From: Ascoidea rubescens DSM 1968
Taxonomy: Eukaryota > Ascomycota > Saccharomycetes > Ascoideales > Ascoideaceae
Assembly (NCBI RefSeq): GCF_001661345.1
Contig: NW_017962917.1
Span: forward strand, 682,001 to 746,000
Length of the DNA: 64,000 nucleotides
Direction: 5' to 3'
The notes beneath the pieces were generated by a model. The model was given only the letters and a program-made list of their open reading frames with translations, had not been told where the DNA came from and searched no databases. The position numbers and the translations under genes are program-made. Each line of letters starts with the position of its first letter. The stretch's first letter is position 1. Below, one piece after another: positions 40,542 through 51,075 of the stretch.

Positions 40542-41007
40542 ATCCAATGTCTAATGTTTATTAATGAACCGAGATGGCGATGAACAGCAACTTTGAAAAG
40601 GCCAAAAGAAGCAAAACAAAAGGTTGAGGCAGAAGTAATAATATAACACTAGGTCTACAACAAACAGCAACCAATTCTCTGCAAATACAGCCACAGACAA
40701 CAGGTATCCCACACACAAATAATGACCCAGCAATTGACGAGGCATACAAAACTGAGATGAACAATTTCACTTTTTGGGACGCATCAACAAAGTTTCTTCG
40801 GTGAAGTTCCGTCGGCAGCCAGTGATATTTCCAGATCTGGAAGTTTCCGTCGTGTGACAGGAAACGCAAGTGCATGTGTAGTTACGTATTTTATGCATGA
40901 ACCACAGAGCTGGCTTATTATTTTGGTTTGTGTTGAAATGTATAAGAAATATATCATTCTAAAATATTTAAAGTAGTTGGGATATAGTTGTTTATTTACA
41001 AATAGTG
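40542..41007. other. intergenic region between SANT-like gene and MRH4
   Basis: 466 bp, somewhat GC-richer near 40780-40880. It lies upstream of the SANT-like gene and downstream of MRH4. The small frames here show no family resemblance. Confidence 0.4.
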
Positions 41008-43188
41008 CTAATTAGCGTTAAATCGATTGCTTACCTTTCTGCTTCTAAGACTAGCCAATTTCTTTCGAAGAGCAGTGTCGTCGATGGTGAGACTGTGCGA
41101 ACAGTTGTTGCCTTTGACGTTGTGGACGTTGTTGGTATATGTGCTGTTTTTGATATGGCTATGATTTCTTAAGTATTTTTTATCGTCAGAGGAAATGAAA
41201 AAGTAGTTTTCTAAAATGTCCCTTGAATAAATTTTGTAGTGGGTTTTCCAAATTAGCGAGTCTATTTTCGGTTTGGTTTTGAAATTGCCGGAACATATTT
41301 GGAAAAAATTTGAAATCGATTGAAAAATAGAATCTTCAGGAAAGTTAAATCTTTTATAAAAGTTTGAGTAGTAGAATAAAAGTGATTGGATCAAAGATAT
41401 CAAAAAATCTTCTTCTTTTTCAAGTTTTGTTATATTATTTGTTAGCGAATTAATATTAGAATTGATATTTTTAAGCTCTAAAGCATCTTCTTTTCCTGTT
41501 GACAATTCATTTCTTTTTTCTTGTTCTCTTTCAAGTTTTTTTTGTAATTTTTCCAAATTATTGACATACTCCTGCTTTTTAGTTGAAATAATTTCATTTT
41601 GAATAATAGCAAACAATTTTTTTTCAAACTCCAAATTTTTAGCATACTGATAGGTATGATTAAAGTTTACAAAATTATTTTCAACTAGTTTATTGTAGTA
41701 ATTTTTCTCAAACTCACTTAAATATAAAATAGAATCTGCTTTTTCAAGTGAAAATCCTCTTGAAGTTCTACCGATTTTATGAATATAATTTTCAAAGTTT
41801 TTTTGAGCTCCAAGTATTAAGACATTAGTTAAATCTGGAAAATCCATTCCTCTACTTGATAAATCAGTTGATATTAAAATTGAGTTCCCAGTCTCTTTGA
41901 ATATTTTCAAGACTCTTTCTCTTGATTCAGTTGTAGTAGACCCGGAGATGTAAAAGACATTATAGTTAATTTTGTGCTTTAAATCTGGATAATAAGTTTC
42001 AAGATAATTCAATAATAGCATATAAAAAAATTCGACTGATAGGATTGTGGGTAAGAAAACCAAATCTTTAAAATGCTGTTGCTTCTGGGTTTTACTATTA
42101 TTATCTTTTGGCATTTTGCTGTTAACAATTTGACTTTCGATAAATGAAACCATCGCAAAAAAACTCGATACTAAATTATCAGTGATAACCAAACTTTGAT
42201 TGATTGATTCCCTTGTATTAAAATTATTTATGGTGGACAAATCATTGTTTTTATTGGCATTTATAAATAAAGGAGCTTCAATGAGTTCTTGATTTGCAGC
42301 ACATTTCTTTTCCAAATATTTATTGAATTTTGTTGCATGATTGCCAATTGAATTTAAAGTGTTTTCATCAATTGTTGCAGAAAAGTATAAATGTCTAAAT
42401 TCACTTTGGGAATTGTTCAATTTGTAAAGATAGGATTGAATTTTATAAACATTCATCTTTTGCATTGGATTTAATAATTGGTCTGTTTCATCAAACACTA
42501 AATAAGATAGATTGCAGAATAAATGTTTACAATTATTACTTGCCAAAAACAAATCAACAAATCTACCAGGAGTTGCAATGATGACATTTGGTTTGATAGT
42601 GTTCACTGATTTTAATTGTAAAATTTTTGACATACCACCACCAGTTATCATCATACTGGAAAAATTAAAATTGTTGGTCTCGCTCTTATTCAAAACATTA
42701 AAAAATCTATTAAATTCGCTGTTAATTTGTATTGCTAATGTGGTAGTGTTAACGATAATAACCGAATCAATAGAATATTCATCATTTGTATCATTTATTT
42801 GGATATCTTCAGCAGTTTGTTTGGAGGTATTTTTCAATAGATTATTAATTATAGGTAGAATAAATGATAGTGTCTTTCCAGAACCAGTTTCGGCAGAAAC
42901 AACAAAAGTCTTAGGAGAAGATAATATTGGCCGCAAAATTAGTCTTTGAGTTGTAGTCAAATATGCAAAACCCAAGGAGTGCAAACAGTGCAAAATATCC
43001 AGAGAAATCAATCTTTTATCATATAATTCCTGGAAAGTTTTAACTGGAGTTTGATCTTGAGTTATCAAAACAGTCTTATTATTGTCGTTTTTTTTGAAGC
43101 AGCTCAAGTATCTAATGGGTAAAGTTTTTCCCGTTATGACCCCAGATATTGCTGTTGGTCTGGAACAGAACAACAATCTTCTTATCAT
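41008..43188 (-). CDS. MRH4: MRH4, mitochondrial DEAD-box-type RNA helicase
   Basis: From ATG 43188 the protein has 726 residues and begins with a mitochondrial presequence (MIRRLLFCSRPTAISG). Helicase motifs follow in order: TTTQRLILRPIL (Q-like), SAETGSGKT (Walker A), ATPGRFVD, VFDETDQLL (motif II), YFSATID (III), STDLSSRGMDFPDL (V) and HKIGRTSRG (VI). The order, presequence and C-terminal extension fit Mrh4, which is needed late in assembly of the mitochondrial large ribosomal subunit. Motif II reads DETD rather than DEAD, keeping both acidic residues. A charged coiled coil (NNLEKLQKKLEREQEKRNEL) lies near residue 545. It is longer than the 561-residue S. cerevisiae protein. The TTG eight codons upstream is not a credible start. 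It is divergent from SLY1. Confidence 0.85.
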   Translation of the reverse strand: MIRRLLFCSRPTAISGVITGKTLPIRYLSCFKKNDNNKTVLITQDQTPVKTFQELYDKRLISLDILHCLHSLGFAYLTTTQRLILRPILSSPKTFVVSAETGSGKTLSFILPIINNLLKNTSKQTAEDIQINDTNDEYSIDSVIIVNTTTLAIQINSEFNRFFNVLNKSETNNFNFSSMMITGGGMSKILQLKSVNTIKPNVIIATPGRFVDLFLASNNCKHLFCNLSYLVFDETDQLLNPMQKMNVYKIQSYLYKLNNSQSEFRHLYFSATIDENTLNSIGNHATKFNKYLEKKCAANQELIEAPLFINANKNNDLSTINNFNTRESINQSLVITDNLVSSFFAMVSFIESQIVNSKMPKDNNSKTQKQQHFKDLVFLPTILSVEFFYMLLLNYLETYYPDLKHKINYNVFYISGSTTTESRERVLKIFKETGNSILISTDLSSRGMDFPDLTNVLILGAQKNFENYIHKIGRTSRGFSLEKADSILYLSEFEKNYYNKLVENNFVNFNHTYQYAKNLEFEKKLFAIIQNEIISTKKQEYVNNLEKLQKKLEREQEKRNELSTGKEDALELKNINSNINSLTNNITKLEKEEDFLISLIQSLLFYYSNFYKRFNFPEDSIFQSISNFFQICSGNFKTKPKIDSLIWKTHYKIYSRDILENYFFISSDDKKYLRNHSHIKNSTYTNNVHNVKGNNCSHSLTIDDTALRKKLASLRSRKVSNRFNAN

Positions 43189-43559
43189 GATTATATGGTT
43201 TATTATTGCCAACTATCGATCTCATCTCTCAGAGCACTTTACCAAACCAATGAATAAGAGTCTGGGAAAAAAATTAAATTTCACGGCAAACCAAAATACT
43301 TCCGTCAAAATCCGGTGAAAGAGCCGCCGCCGAAGATCAAACCGTGTATGTCTTGAGCAGTATGAATACGCGTTATTAGATAATTATGCAGATTATCCAA
43401 ACCAGAACCACGGATCGTTTGCAGCATGACTTTGGGTTTATTGCCAGTTGTTATTCAGAAACCAAAGCCAGTAGAAGAAGTGTCGATTCGACTGTTTTAT
43501 GAAGAAGCTGGTTTGCGAAGAACTGTCTGGATATCTACTTGCACTTGGTTTATATAAGA
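43189..43559. promoter_or_regulatory. shared MRH4/SLY1 upstream region
   Basis: 371 bp between divergent ATGs. It includes GC-richer words (AGCCGCCGCCGAAG at about 43321) and no TATA box that I can defend. Confidence 0.35.
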
Positions 43560-45572
43560 ATGTCTTTTGGTCAACTGTCTCAATTCACCACATTGCGCCA
43601 GAAACAGGTGGCTTCTCTTGAGCAAATGCTAAATCTCAACCAGGTTCCATCAACAACTACAGTCATAGATGATTCCAACTCAAGGAGCGATGTAATATGG
43701 AAAGTGTTGATTTTGGATTCAAAGTCTACTGCAATTGTATCTTCCATATTGAGAGTCAATGACCTATTAAAATCAGGAATAACAATGCATTATTCAATAA
43801 ACTCAGTGAGATCTCCCTTGCCTGATGTTCCTGTGATTTATTTTATTGAACCATTAAAATCAAATATTGATTTAATAATTGAAGATCTAAAATCTGAAAA
43901 ATATTCAGAATTCTATATCAATTTCACCAGCAACTTACCACGAAACTTGTTGGAGTATTTTGCTAATTTGGTTTCTCTAACCAACAAATCCTTTAAAATT
44001 AAACAAGTTTTTGATCAATATTTGAATTATTTAGTAACAGAGCCAAACTTGTTTTCTTTGAACTTGCCCAATACTTACTCTCTTTTAAATAACCCCAAAA
44101 TCAATGAAGATCAAATTAATTTAATAACTGAACAAATTTCAAATGGCTTGTTTAATACTATCCTAACTTTAAATTCGATTCCAATTATAAGAGCCCCTAG
44201 AGGTGGTCCAGCTGAACTTATTGCTCAAAGCTTAGATTCAAAATTGAAAGACCATGTTATTAATGCAAAGCTATCAAATAATTCTTCAATATCTTCAAAC
44301 AGATCGGTTTTGATATTACTAGACAGAAATTTCGATCTTGCTTCAATGTTTGCTCATTCTTGGATTTATCAATGTATGGTATTTGATATCTTCAAGCTAG
44401 AAAGAAACACTATAACTATAACAAAAAGCGACGAAAAAAATACAGATAAAATAATTACAACCAAATATGATATTGATTCTTCTGACTTCTTTTGGAATTC
44501 AAATTCTCAAATTCCATTTCCAGATGCAGTGGAAAATGTTGAAAAAGAATTGAATAACTATAAAATTGAAGCCAAGGAACTAACAAATAAAACAGGTGGA
44601 ATATCTTCTTTGAATGAAATTAGCAATCAGAATTCTGATCAATATGATACTCAACAAATTCAATTAGCAGTTAAAAAACTACCTTACTTGACAAAGAAAA
44701 AACAAATTATTGATATGCATATGAACATTCTAGCTTCATTGTTAAAGGAACTAGAATCAAAACATTTAGATTTCTATTTTGAAGTGGAGCAAAATATAAA
44801 TGATCCCAAAATTAGACAAGATTTCCTAAATAAATTATCAGAAAACCCTGACAACAAAGAAATCTTAAATGATAAATTAAGAACTTATTTGTTTCTATAT
44901 TTATTATGTGATTTGCCTGCTGATTTTACAAAAAAAGTAGAAAAGATATTAACAGATTTAAATTGTGATTTAAGTCCCTTGAATTATATCAAAAGAGCCA
45001 AAGATGTTATCAAATTAGCCACTTTTCAACTGAATGATTCCTCAAATTTCAATAGTAATAAATCTGCAAATAACTCTCAGCAAAAGACTTCTAACTTCTC
45101 TGGTTTATCTTCAAGATTATTTGGTTTAGCTGAGGGAACAGGTGTGGGCTCAATAATTTCAAACTTACAAAAACTATTGCCTGAAAAAAACCAAATTCCA
45201 ATAACAAATATTGTAGAATCAATAATGGATCCCTCAAAATCTACATCGACAATTTTAAACACCACAGATGACTATCTATATTTTGATCCTCTAATTATTA
45301 GAGGAACGCAATCAAAAACACCAAAAAGGAATGTTTACAATCTAGGAATTACCTTTGTGGTTGGAGATGGAAATTACTTGGAATACCAAAACTTGCAAGA
45401 ATGGTGTAATAATGCTTCTAACACCAATTCATCCAGTCTCAATCCTACAAGTACCACCAATAAATTAGGAGGAAAAAATGTCATATATGGTAGTACCAAT
45501 ATTGTAACCCCCAAAGAGTTCTTGAAAGAGTGTTCTAGTTTAGTTGAAGCAGCTTCATCCGCTTCTAAATAA
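43560..45572 (+). CDS. SLY1: SLY1, Sec1/Munc18 protein for ER-Golgi fusion
   Basis: The 670-residue protein (start ATG 43560; an upstream TTG is discounted) matches the Sec1/Munc18 family throughout. Conserved blocks include WKVLILDSKSTAIVSSILRV, INSVRSPLPDVPVIYFIEPL, IIRAPRGGPAELIAQSLD, LILLDRNFDLASMFAHSW, and the late TFVVGDGNYLEYQNLQEW. Sly1 binds the SNARE Sed5 and drives fusion of ER-derived vesicles with the Golgi. The PRGGPAE motif and overall length (666 in S. cerevisiae) single out Sly1 from Sec1, Vps33 and Vps45. An Asn/Ser insertion near residue 500 is the only unusual part. Codon 6 is CTG, in a non-conserved place. Confidence 0.95.
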   Translation: MSFGQLSQFTTLRQKQVASLEQMLNLNQVPSTTTVIDDSNSRSDVIWKVLILDSKSTAIVSSILRVNDLLKSGITMHYSINSVRSPLPDVPVIYFIEPLKSNIDLIIEDLKSEKYSEFYINFTSNLPRNLLEYFANLVSLTNKSFKIKQVFDQYLNYLVTEPNLFSLNLPNTYSLLNNPKINEDQINLITEQISNGLFNTILTLNSIPIIRAPRGGPAELIAQSLDSKLKDHVINAKLSNNSSISSNRSVLILLDRNFDLASMFAHSWIYQCMVFDIFKLERNTITITKSDEKNTDKIITTKYDIDSSDFFWNSNSQIPFPDAVENVEKELNNYKIEAKELTNKTGGISSLNEISNQNSDQYDTQQIQLAVKKLPYLTKKKQIIDMHMNILASLLKELESKHLDFYFEVEQNINDPKIRQDFLNKLSENPDNKEILNDKLRTYLFLYLLCDLPADFTKKVEKILTDLNCDLSPLNYIKRAKDVIKLATFQLNDSSNFNSNKSANNSQQKTSNFSGLSSRLFGLAEGTGVGSIISNLQKLLPEKNQIPITNIVESIMDPSKSTSTILNTTDDYLYFDPLIIRGTQSKTPKRNVYNLGITFVVGDGNYLEYQNLQEWCNNASNTNSSSLNPTSTTNKLGGKNVIYGSTNIVTPKEFLKECSSLVEAASSASK

Positions 45573-45669
45573 ATAAATAATCTATTTTTTTTTTCTATTT
45601 AATAGGTTTTTGTCTTATCAAAATGGTTTTTGTGTAACGTTCTTGTTATTAAAGTTCTTAAAAAGTGCT
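45573..45669. other. short gap downstream of SLY1
   Basis: About 100 bp, including a poly-T tract right after the SLY1 stop codon, which may act in 3'-end formation. Confidence 0.3.
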
Positions 45670-46860
45670 CTTTGCGAGAGATCGCTTTTTGAGGGCTCAA
45701 TTCCTTATCACAACTATCATTCCCATCTAAAGCTACCATAAACATATTATCAGGCTCATCGAACATAATGGTATCTTCTTCATCAGGATAAAAATTTGAA
45801 CATTACATAAATTACGAATTTTGATATGTGATTTTCCTTTAAAGTTTTCGAAGGCTGATAATAAAATTCTGCCCGAATCAAGAATTCCTAATTATGCAGA
45901 ATCAAGTAAATTTTCAAACATTTGAATTTTGTTATTTTCCGTATATAATCCTTTTAATTTTGAAAAATATTTAAGATTTTCCAGTATGCTGATATTATTG
46001 TTCGCAAAAAATCTAATAATTACAAATTGCCAAGTTGTTTACAATGTGCAGTTTTTGAGATGTAATTAGTTGATAACAATTCAATTTCCAAATTTTTTAC
46101 TGTTATTTGATAAATTGAGTATTTCCAATGCTTGCAATCATCTTCAGTTTCAATTTTTTGTATTTGGTTAAATAATGTGTCCAATTAATTTACTAATTTG
46201 ATCCGATGAATATTTTCAATTTTCATAGTTTTATTGATACAGAAATACAATTGTTCTAAATTTTTGAAATTTTTGAAATTTTCTATCTTCGAAGTATTGT
46301 TGGATTTCAAATTCAACACCAGCAAATTATTCATCGATATTTCAAAATTTGATATCTGATTTTAATAGCATTTATGATTTTCATGGAGGAATTCCTAGCT
46401 TCAGGTTCGACTTTCATAATTTTCCAGTTTGATAAACTCATATTGTCCCACTTTAGCTAATTAGATAGCTACAGACAATACAAATAATGAGAATGATAAA
46501 ATCAAGTTGTTTTCAATTTGTGAAAGTGATTTGAAAGTTTAAATCATTTTGTGCCACTTCTCTATCTAACTGTTTCTTTAAAATAGATCATAGTTGTCGA
46601 ATCCCTGAGAAACTTTAGATTTAAATTGTTAAAATGTAATTATAATATTTTCATCCTATTCGAGAATTTCCAAAGTCGTGATTTTTAATTGATGATCAAC
46701 TTAAATGTAAAATTCTTGTTTTGGAAAAAAATGTAATGTATGAAGTGATCAAAGTTTATAAAATTAATCTATCAAAATTCGTAAATCGAAATTCCATGAT
46801 TGGAGATTTGAAAAATCTCATTGAAGATTCAAATTATTTTCTATTGTTAAAATTATGATC
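45670..46860 (-). pseudogene. decayed leucine-rich-repeat gene, minus strand
   Basis: Read on the minus strand, several segments are plainly SDS22-like LRR text: VLNLKSNNTSKIENFKNF running into LEQLYFCINKTMKIENI at about 46320-46200, and NNNISILENLKYFSKLKGL at about 46005-45930. Segments further upstream, such as MEFRFTNFDRLI near 46780, may be remains of the N-terminal part. Stops and frame changes separate all pieces, and no open frame longer than about 60 codons remains. The repeat style matches the gene just to the right on the opposite strand, so this is an inverted, older copy of the same family. End points are approximate. Confidence 0.7.
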
Positions 46861-47467
46861 TACCCCTCTTGGTTAACGAAGTGGTGGAAATAGTGATAAC
46901 CGGAATAAACGCAATAAAATGTTGCAAAGCGCCCGGATCTCTAGATTCGGTCTATACTCTTTCCCAGCACATGCTCCCGGTCTGCTCCTGTTGTAGCAAA
47001 TCCATGATCATATATTAAAGAAGTATATAGAAATGAAGAGCGTAGAAGAGAACTCCAGCCTGCTTTGTTAATTGCTTTTGAAAGTCTGGGACATTGTTTG
47101 GTTAGGCCTTAATTTAGGGCTTGTCCAGTTCCAAGCAAACTTTTTGTATAATGTAATATCTGGCAGTTTTTTCACTTTTCTGAGTTGTAGTTTACTCGTT
47201 TTACGCTATAGTACTGTTCTATTATATGCTCTTCCAGAGTTGGGAACAAATGAAGGAGGAGGCTATTTTTATGGGTCCAAATCTCAATGTTGAAAACTCC
47301 TGTGAGGATATAAGGAGAGACATCTCCCATAGCTATTAAAGAAGCAAAAACTGATTTACATACCATTTAATTNAAACTCACACTTCTTATATCTCACCAA
47401 AGACGTGTGTATATCTAACCTCTAGTCTCCAGTCAGTGGAAGCAATTGCTCACAACAACTCATCATT
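46861..47467 (+). promoter_or_regulatory. upstream region of the F-box/LRR gene
   Basis: About 600 bp between the inverted pseudogene and the LRR gene. A GC-richer patch lies at about 46880-46995. One ambiguous base lies at 47373. No gene is seen. Confidence 0.35.
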
Positions 47468-49576
47468 ATGGACTTTGCATTATTTCATCCTGATGTATTT
47501 CTGTTGGTTGTAGAATATTTGCCATTGGATATTGTTTGGTTGCTCTCATTATCAGACAATTAGTACATTTCCTATCTCTGTTACAGAAAACTATTTACTG
47601 TTTTAAAAATTGCATATAATCGATTTTGCGTAAGAAATACTTCTATTGGCTATTTAATGTGGAATGATCGTAAATGGCAGATGGTTTTATTAAAAGATGA
47701 TTGCTTTATACTTAAAAGTTATTTGAAATCATTTACTAAAACGCTATTTATTGATGATCCAATTCATTATTTTGAGCGCAAGCACACAAGAAGAATTGAG
47801 AATGCTTATAAACTTCAAAAATCTATTGACCAATTACTAACAGAGAATTTGTATTTTGATAATCTGCAAAATATCGTTTCTGCTCAATCATCTAGTTTGT
47901 TCTCACCTCAATCTTCCAGAAATGAGGATTTTTATAGAGTCCAAATGGCTATTCACCAATATTTAGCACAGGATCTTTATTTTGAGAATCTTCAAACTAT
48001 CACTATTGTTCAACCATCTCGTTTCCTCTCACGCGAATTTTCCCCAGAAGAAACATTGTTTAACAGCGCCATGCTTGAAATTACAAATAATTTTTTTAAT
48101 CTGTTAATCTGCAATCCTAAATATTTGAATGGAATTCAGTTATCAGGTTTTATTGATGATACAAACAAGTTGGAGATATTGAGAAATCAACAATTTATGA
48201 ATTTAGAGCGTCTTGACTTGAGCCTTAATATAATTGAACGAATTGATAATTTAAATCATTTCATTAATTTAACAAAATTATTACTAGATAACAACAAGAT
48301 ACATATATTGGAAAACTTAGAAAATCTTGTTAATTTAGAAGTATTATATTTATCACACAACAATTTAACGAAAATAGAAAATTTAGATTGTTTAACTGGT
48401 TTGGAAAAGTTGGACTTAGATTTTAATAGTGAGTTAGAAGTTGTTGAGAACTTGGATAATTTAATTAATTTGAAAGTTTTGTCAATCAGAAATTGCAGAA
48501 TCAGCAGAATTNACTCGTCAATTTCAAAGTTAAATAATCTTAGAGTTTTAGATCTATCTAAAAATAAGATAACAGAAATTCCAATTGAGTTTAATTGTTT
48601 GAGGGACTTGAGAAAATTAGACTTATCCTGCAATCAAATTGAAAGAATTGAGAACATCAATAAATTAGAAAAGCTACATACTTTGTGTATTTCGAAAAAT
48701 GAAATTAGTAAATTTGAAAATTTGAACATTAATCTAGAGGTTTGTGAGATAAATGGTAATAAGGTTACAAATATTGAAAATTTAGATCAGTTGGTCAATC
48801 TAAAACTACTTTCGTTAGAAGGTAATGAAATCAAAAAGCTTGAGAATTTGGATAAATTGACAAATCTTGAACAATTATCAGTTAGAGAAAATCAAATCAC
48901 AAAACTTGAGAATTTGAATAAACTAATCAATTTAAAAGAACTATCACTATATGGAAATAAAATTGGAAAAATCGAAAATTTGAACAAGTTGAGTAACCTC
49001 ACTGTACTTGATTTACGTAGTTGCGATATCAGTGAAATTGATAACTTGAAAGAGTTGGTTAATTTGAATAAGTTATATTTGGGAGGCAATAATATACAGA
49101 AAATGCAGAATATCAGCCATTTGAAACACTTGACCATGTTGAATTTGGAGGGAAACANNNTGAGGAAGATTGAGAATCTTGAAGGGTTGAAAAAGTTAAC
49201 TGACTTAGATTTAAGAAGGAACGCAATTACAAAAATTGAGGGACTCGATGAATTAATTAATTTGGAACTGTTGGTGTTAACTAGAAATTGTATTAGTAAA
49301 ATTGAGAATTTGAATAGCTTACAAAAGCTAAGATATCTTTATTTAAATGATAATGAGATTGAAACCATCGATAATATTTTTATTTCACAATGGCTAACTG
49401 TGGTGCTAATTCGAAATCCCATTACTACAGTTGGGAAAACTTTTATGGATGAATTAAATAAGTTTGATAAGGGATTTATTGCAGAAATTGGTATGAGCAA
49501 TGTAAGGTCAGAGGCTCCATTTTCAGCCCAATTAAATGCGATTATTAAGCGACTCAGAGGTTTCTTTTTTCTTTAG
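47468..49576 (+). CDS. F-box/leucine-rich-repeat protein with an in-frame TAG
   Basis: From ATG 47468 the frame is open to 49576 (about 702 codons) except for a TAG at 47561, codon 32. Codons 1-31 read like an F-box (FHPDVFLLVVEYLPLDIVWL), and the same frame after the TAG stays protein-like. The next in-frame ATG (47657) gives 639 residues. Residues from about 180 on form some 16-18 leucine-rich repeats of the SDS22 type, for example LEVLYLSHNNLTKIENLDCL, with an LRR cap-like end. F-box/LRR proteins usually link substrates to an SCF ubiquitin ligase. Four ambiguous bases (48512; 49158-49160) fall in the repeats. The TAG may be an error, a true mutation, or evidence that only the LRR part is made. 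Two broken relatives lie nearby. Confidence 0.7.
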
Positions 49577-49710
49577 GATTATATGATATTATTATCAATA
49601 CAAAAAGGGACATTGGTTAGATATTGACCTATCATTAGTGAACAAAAGAAAGAAAGAAATCAAGTCTTGCACTGCGCTCACTAGAAGAGATCTATATATA
49701 TATATTTATA

Positions 49711-51075
49711 TTACTCTGACAAATTGAAGTCAATTAGCCTGTTGTATCCATCAATGGCCTCCACCAATTCGTGCAAGTACAAGCTTTCGTTGGGAGCATG
49801 ACACACGAGAATTGTGCCAGGTCCATAAAGGTATTTTCTTACTGGTACTTTGTCAACTTGATAATTGACAATGTCAGTTCCATATTTTAGTACAACACTC
49901 TCAAATCCTTCTACTTGGTAATCCAAAAACTGGGGAGGTGTTTTGACAACATCGTTGAACTGGATGATATCTGAAATGTTTAAAGTACTCAATTCTCTCT
50001 TGAATTCGGGATATTTCTCACTGTAGTGTTCGTTTTTCTCTTTCAATATCTTGTGGATTAAAGTATCTAATTCGTCGAGCTTGTCAGCAACTCTGAATAA
50101 TACATAAGCATTACTTTCAGCTGAAACAACATTAGCAGCTACTCCACCTTCAAGTTTGCCGATGTTAAACGTAGTGTCGCCTAATATTTGTGAGTATGGG
50201 AAATGTTCAGCGCTTACATTGATCTCGTTTATTAGGTCAATTAGAATGTCATTGGAGGAAACACCTAATTCAGGATATCCAGAATGAGAGGCCTTGCCAT
50301 AAACATGAAAATTCCCTAAATAGATACCCTTATGGCCAACTCCTAGCTTATTTTCTGTTGGTTCACCAAAGATGACCACATCAAACTGCTCTTTTTTTGA
50401 ATTGAATATTTTCGAGGCTTTTAGCATTCCAACACCATCCACTTCCTCGCCAATAACAAATAATAAACTGAGGTTTTTCTTGAGAGTAGGATTCTTTTCG
50501 ACAGACTCTAAAACCGAGAATATCTGAACAATAACTGAGCCTTTAGCATCAACAGAACCTCTTCCTGAGATCAATCCGGTTGCAGGATTGTAGTTATAAG
50601 GAATAAATGGCGGAACAGTGTCAATATGAGAAGTCAATAAAACCTTTCGATTTCCAGCAGCATCAGATGAACTTGGATCCAACGATCCAATTTCAGGATA
50701 ATAAGCAAACACGTTTTGTCTTAAAGGCTTTTCTCTCACTGTTTGCAACTCAACTTTTAATCCCTGGCCACTTAAGAATCTTTCCAAATATTTAGCAACA
50801 TGATCCTCGTCTTCTGTAATTGACGATATTTCAATCAACTCTTTATGAATCTTCAAAATTTGATCGATATCGTGTTCGGTATAGCTGATATCGTGAACAC
50901 TATTTCCACCAATATCAGATAGTTCGAGTTGACCGGGATGTTTATTGGAGAGAAGATTCAAGTACTTTTCCAATGATGGAGCAGAACAAGCAGACACAAT
51001 ACTCAAAAAAATAGTGAACAGGACTATTAGTGGCAAATAAATACCATCAAAATTTAAACACGCTCCCATCATCAT
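49711..51075 (-). CDS. secreted M20-family metallopeptidase
   Basis: The 454-residue protein starts with a signal peptide or anchor (IYLPLIVLFTIFLSIVSACS, about residues 11-30). The M20 dizinc peptidase pattern follows: LLTSHIDTVPPF (metal His and Asp), ISGRGSVDAKGS (bridging Asp), VIGEEVDGVG (general-base Glu pair), FGEPT, and the late metal His in VCHAPNESLY. The dimerisation domain contains KASHSGYPELGVSS. Family members include carboxypeptidase S and acetylornithine-deacetylase-like enzymes; the signal peptide points to the vacuole or cell exterior, releasing amino acids from peptides or N-acyl amino acids. Three ATGs open the frame (51075, 51072, 51069) and cannot be told apart. The exact substrate is unknown. 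Confidence 0.85.
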   Translation of the reverse strand: MMMGACLNFDGIYLPLIVLFTIFLSIVSACSAPSLEKYLNLLSNKHPGQLELSDIGGNSVHDISYTEHDIDQILKIHKELIEISSITEDEDHVAKYLERFLSGQGLKVELQTVREKPLRQNVFAYYPEIGSLDPSSSDAAGNRKVLLTSHIDTVPPFIPYNYNPATGLISGRGSVDAKGSVIVQIFSVLESVEKNPTLKKNLSLLFVIGEEVDGVGMLKASKIFNSKKEQFDVVIFGEPTENKLGVGHKGIYLGNFHVYGKASHSGYPELGVSSNDILIDLINEINVSAEHFPYSQILGDTTFNIGKLEGGVAANVVSAESNAYVLFRVADKLDELDTLIHKILKEKNEHYSEKYPEFKRELSTLNISDIIQFNDVVKTPPQFLDYQVEGFESVVLKYGTDIVNYQVDKVPVRKYLYGPGTILVCHAPNESLYLHELVEAIDGYNRLIDFNLSE

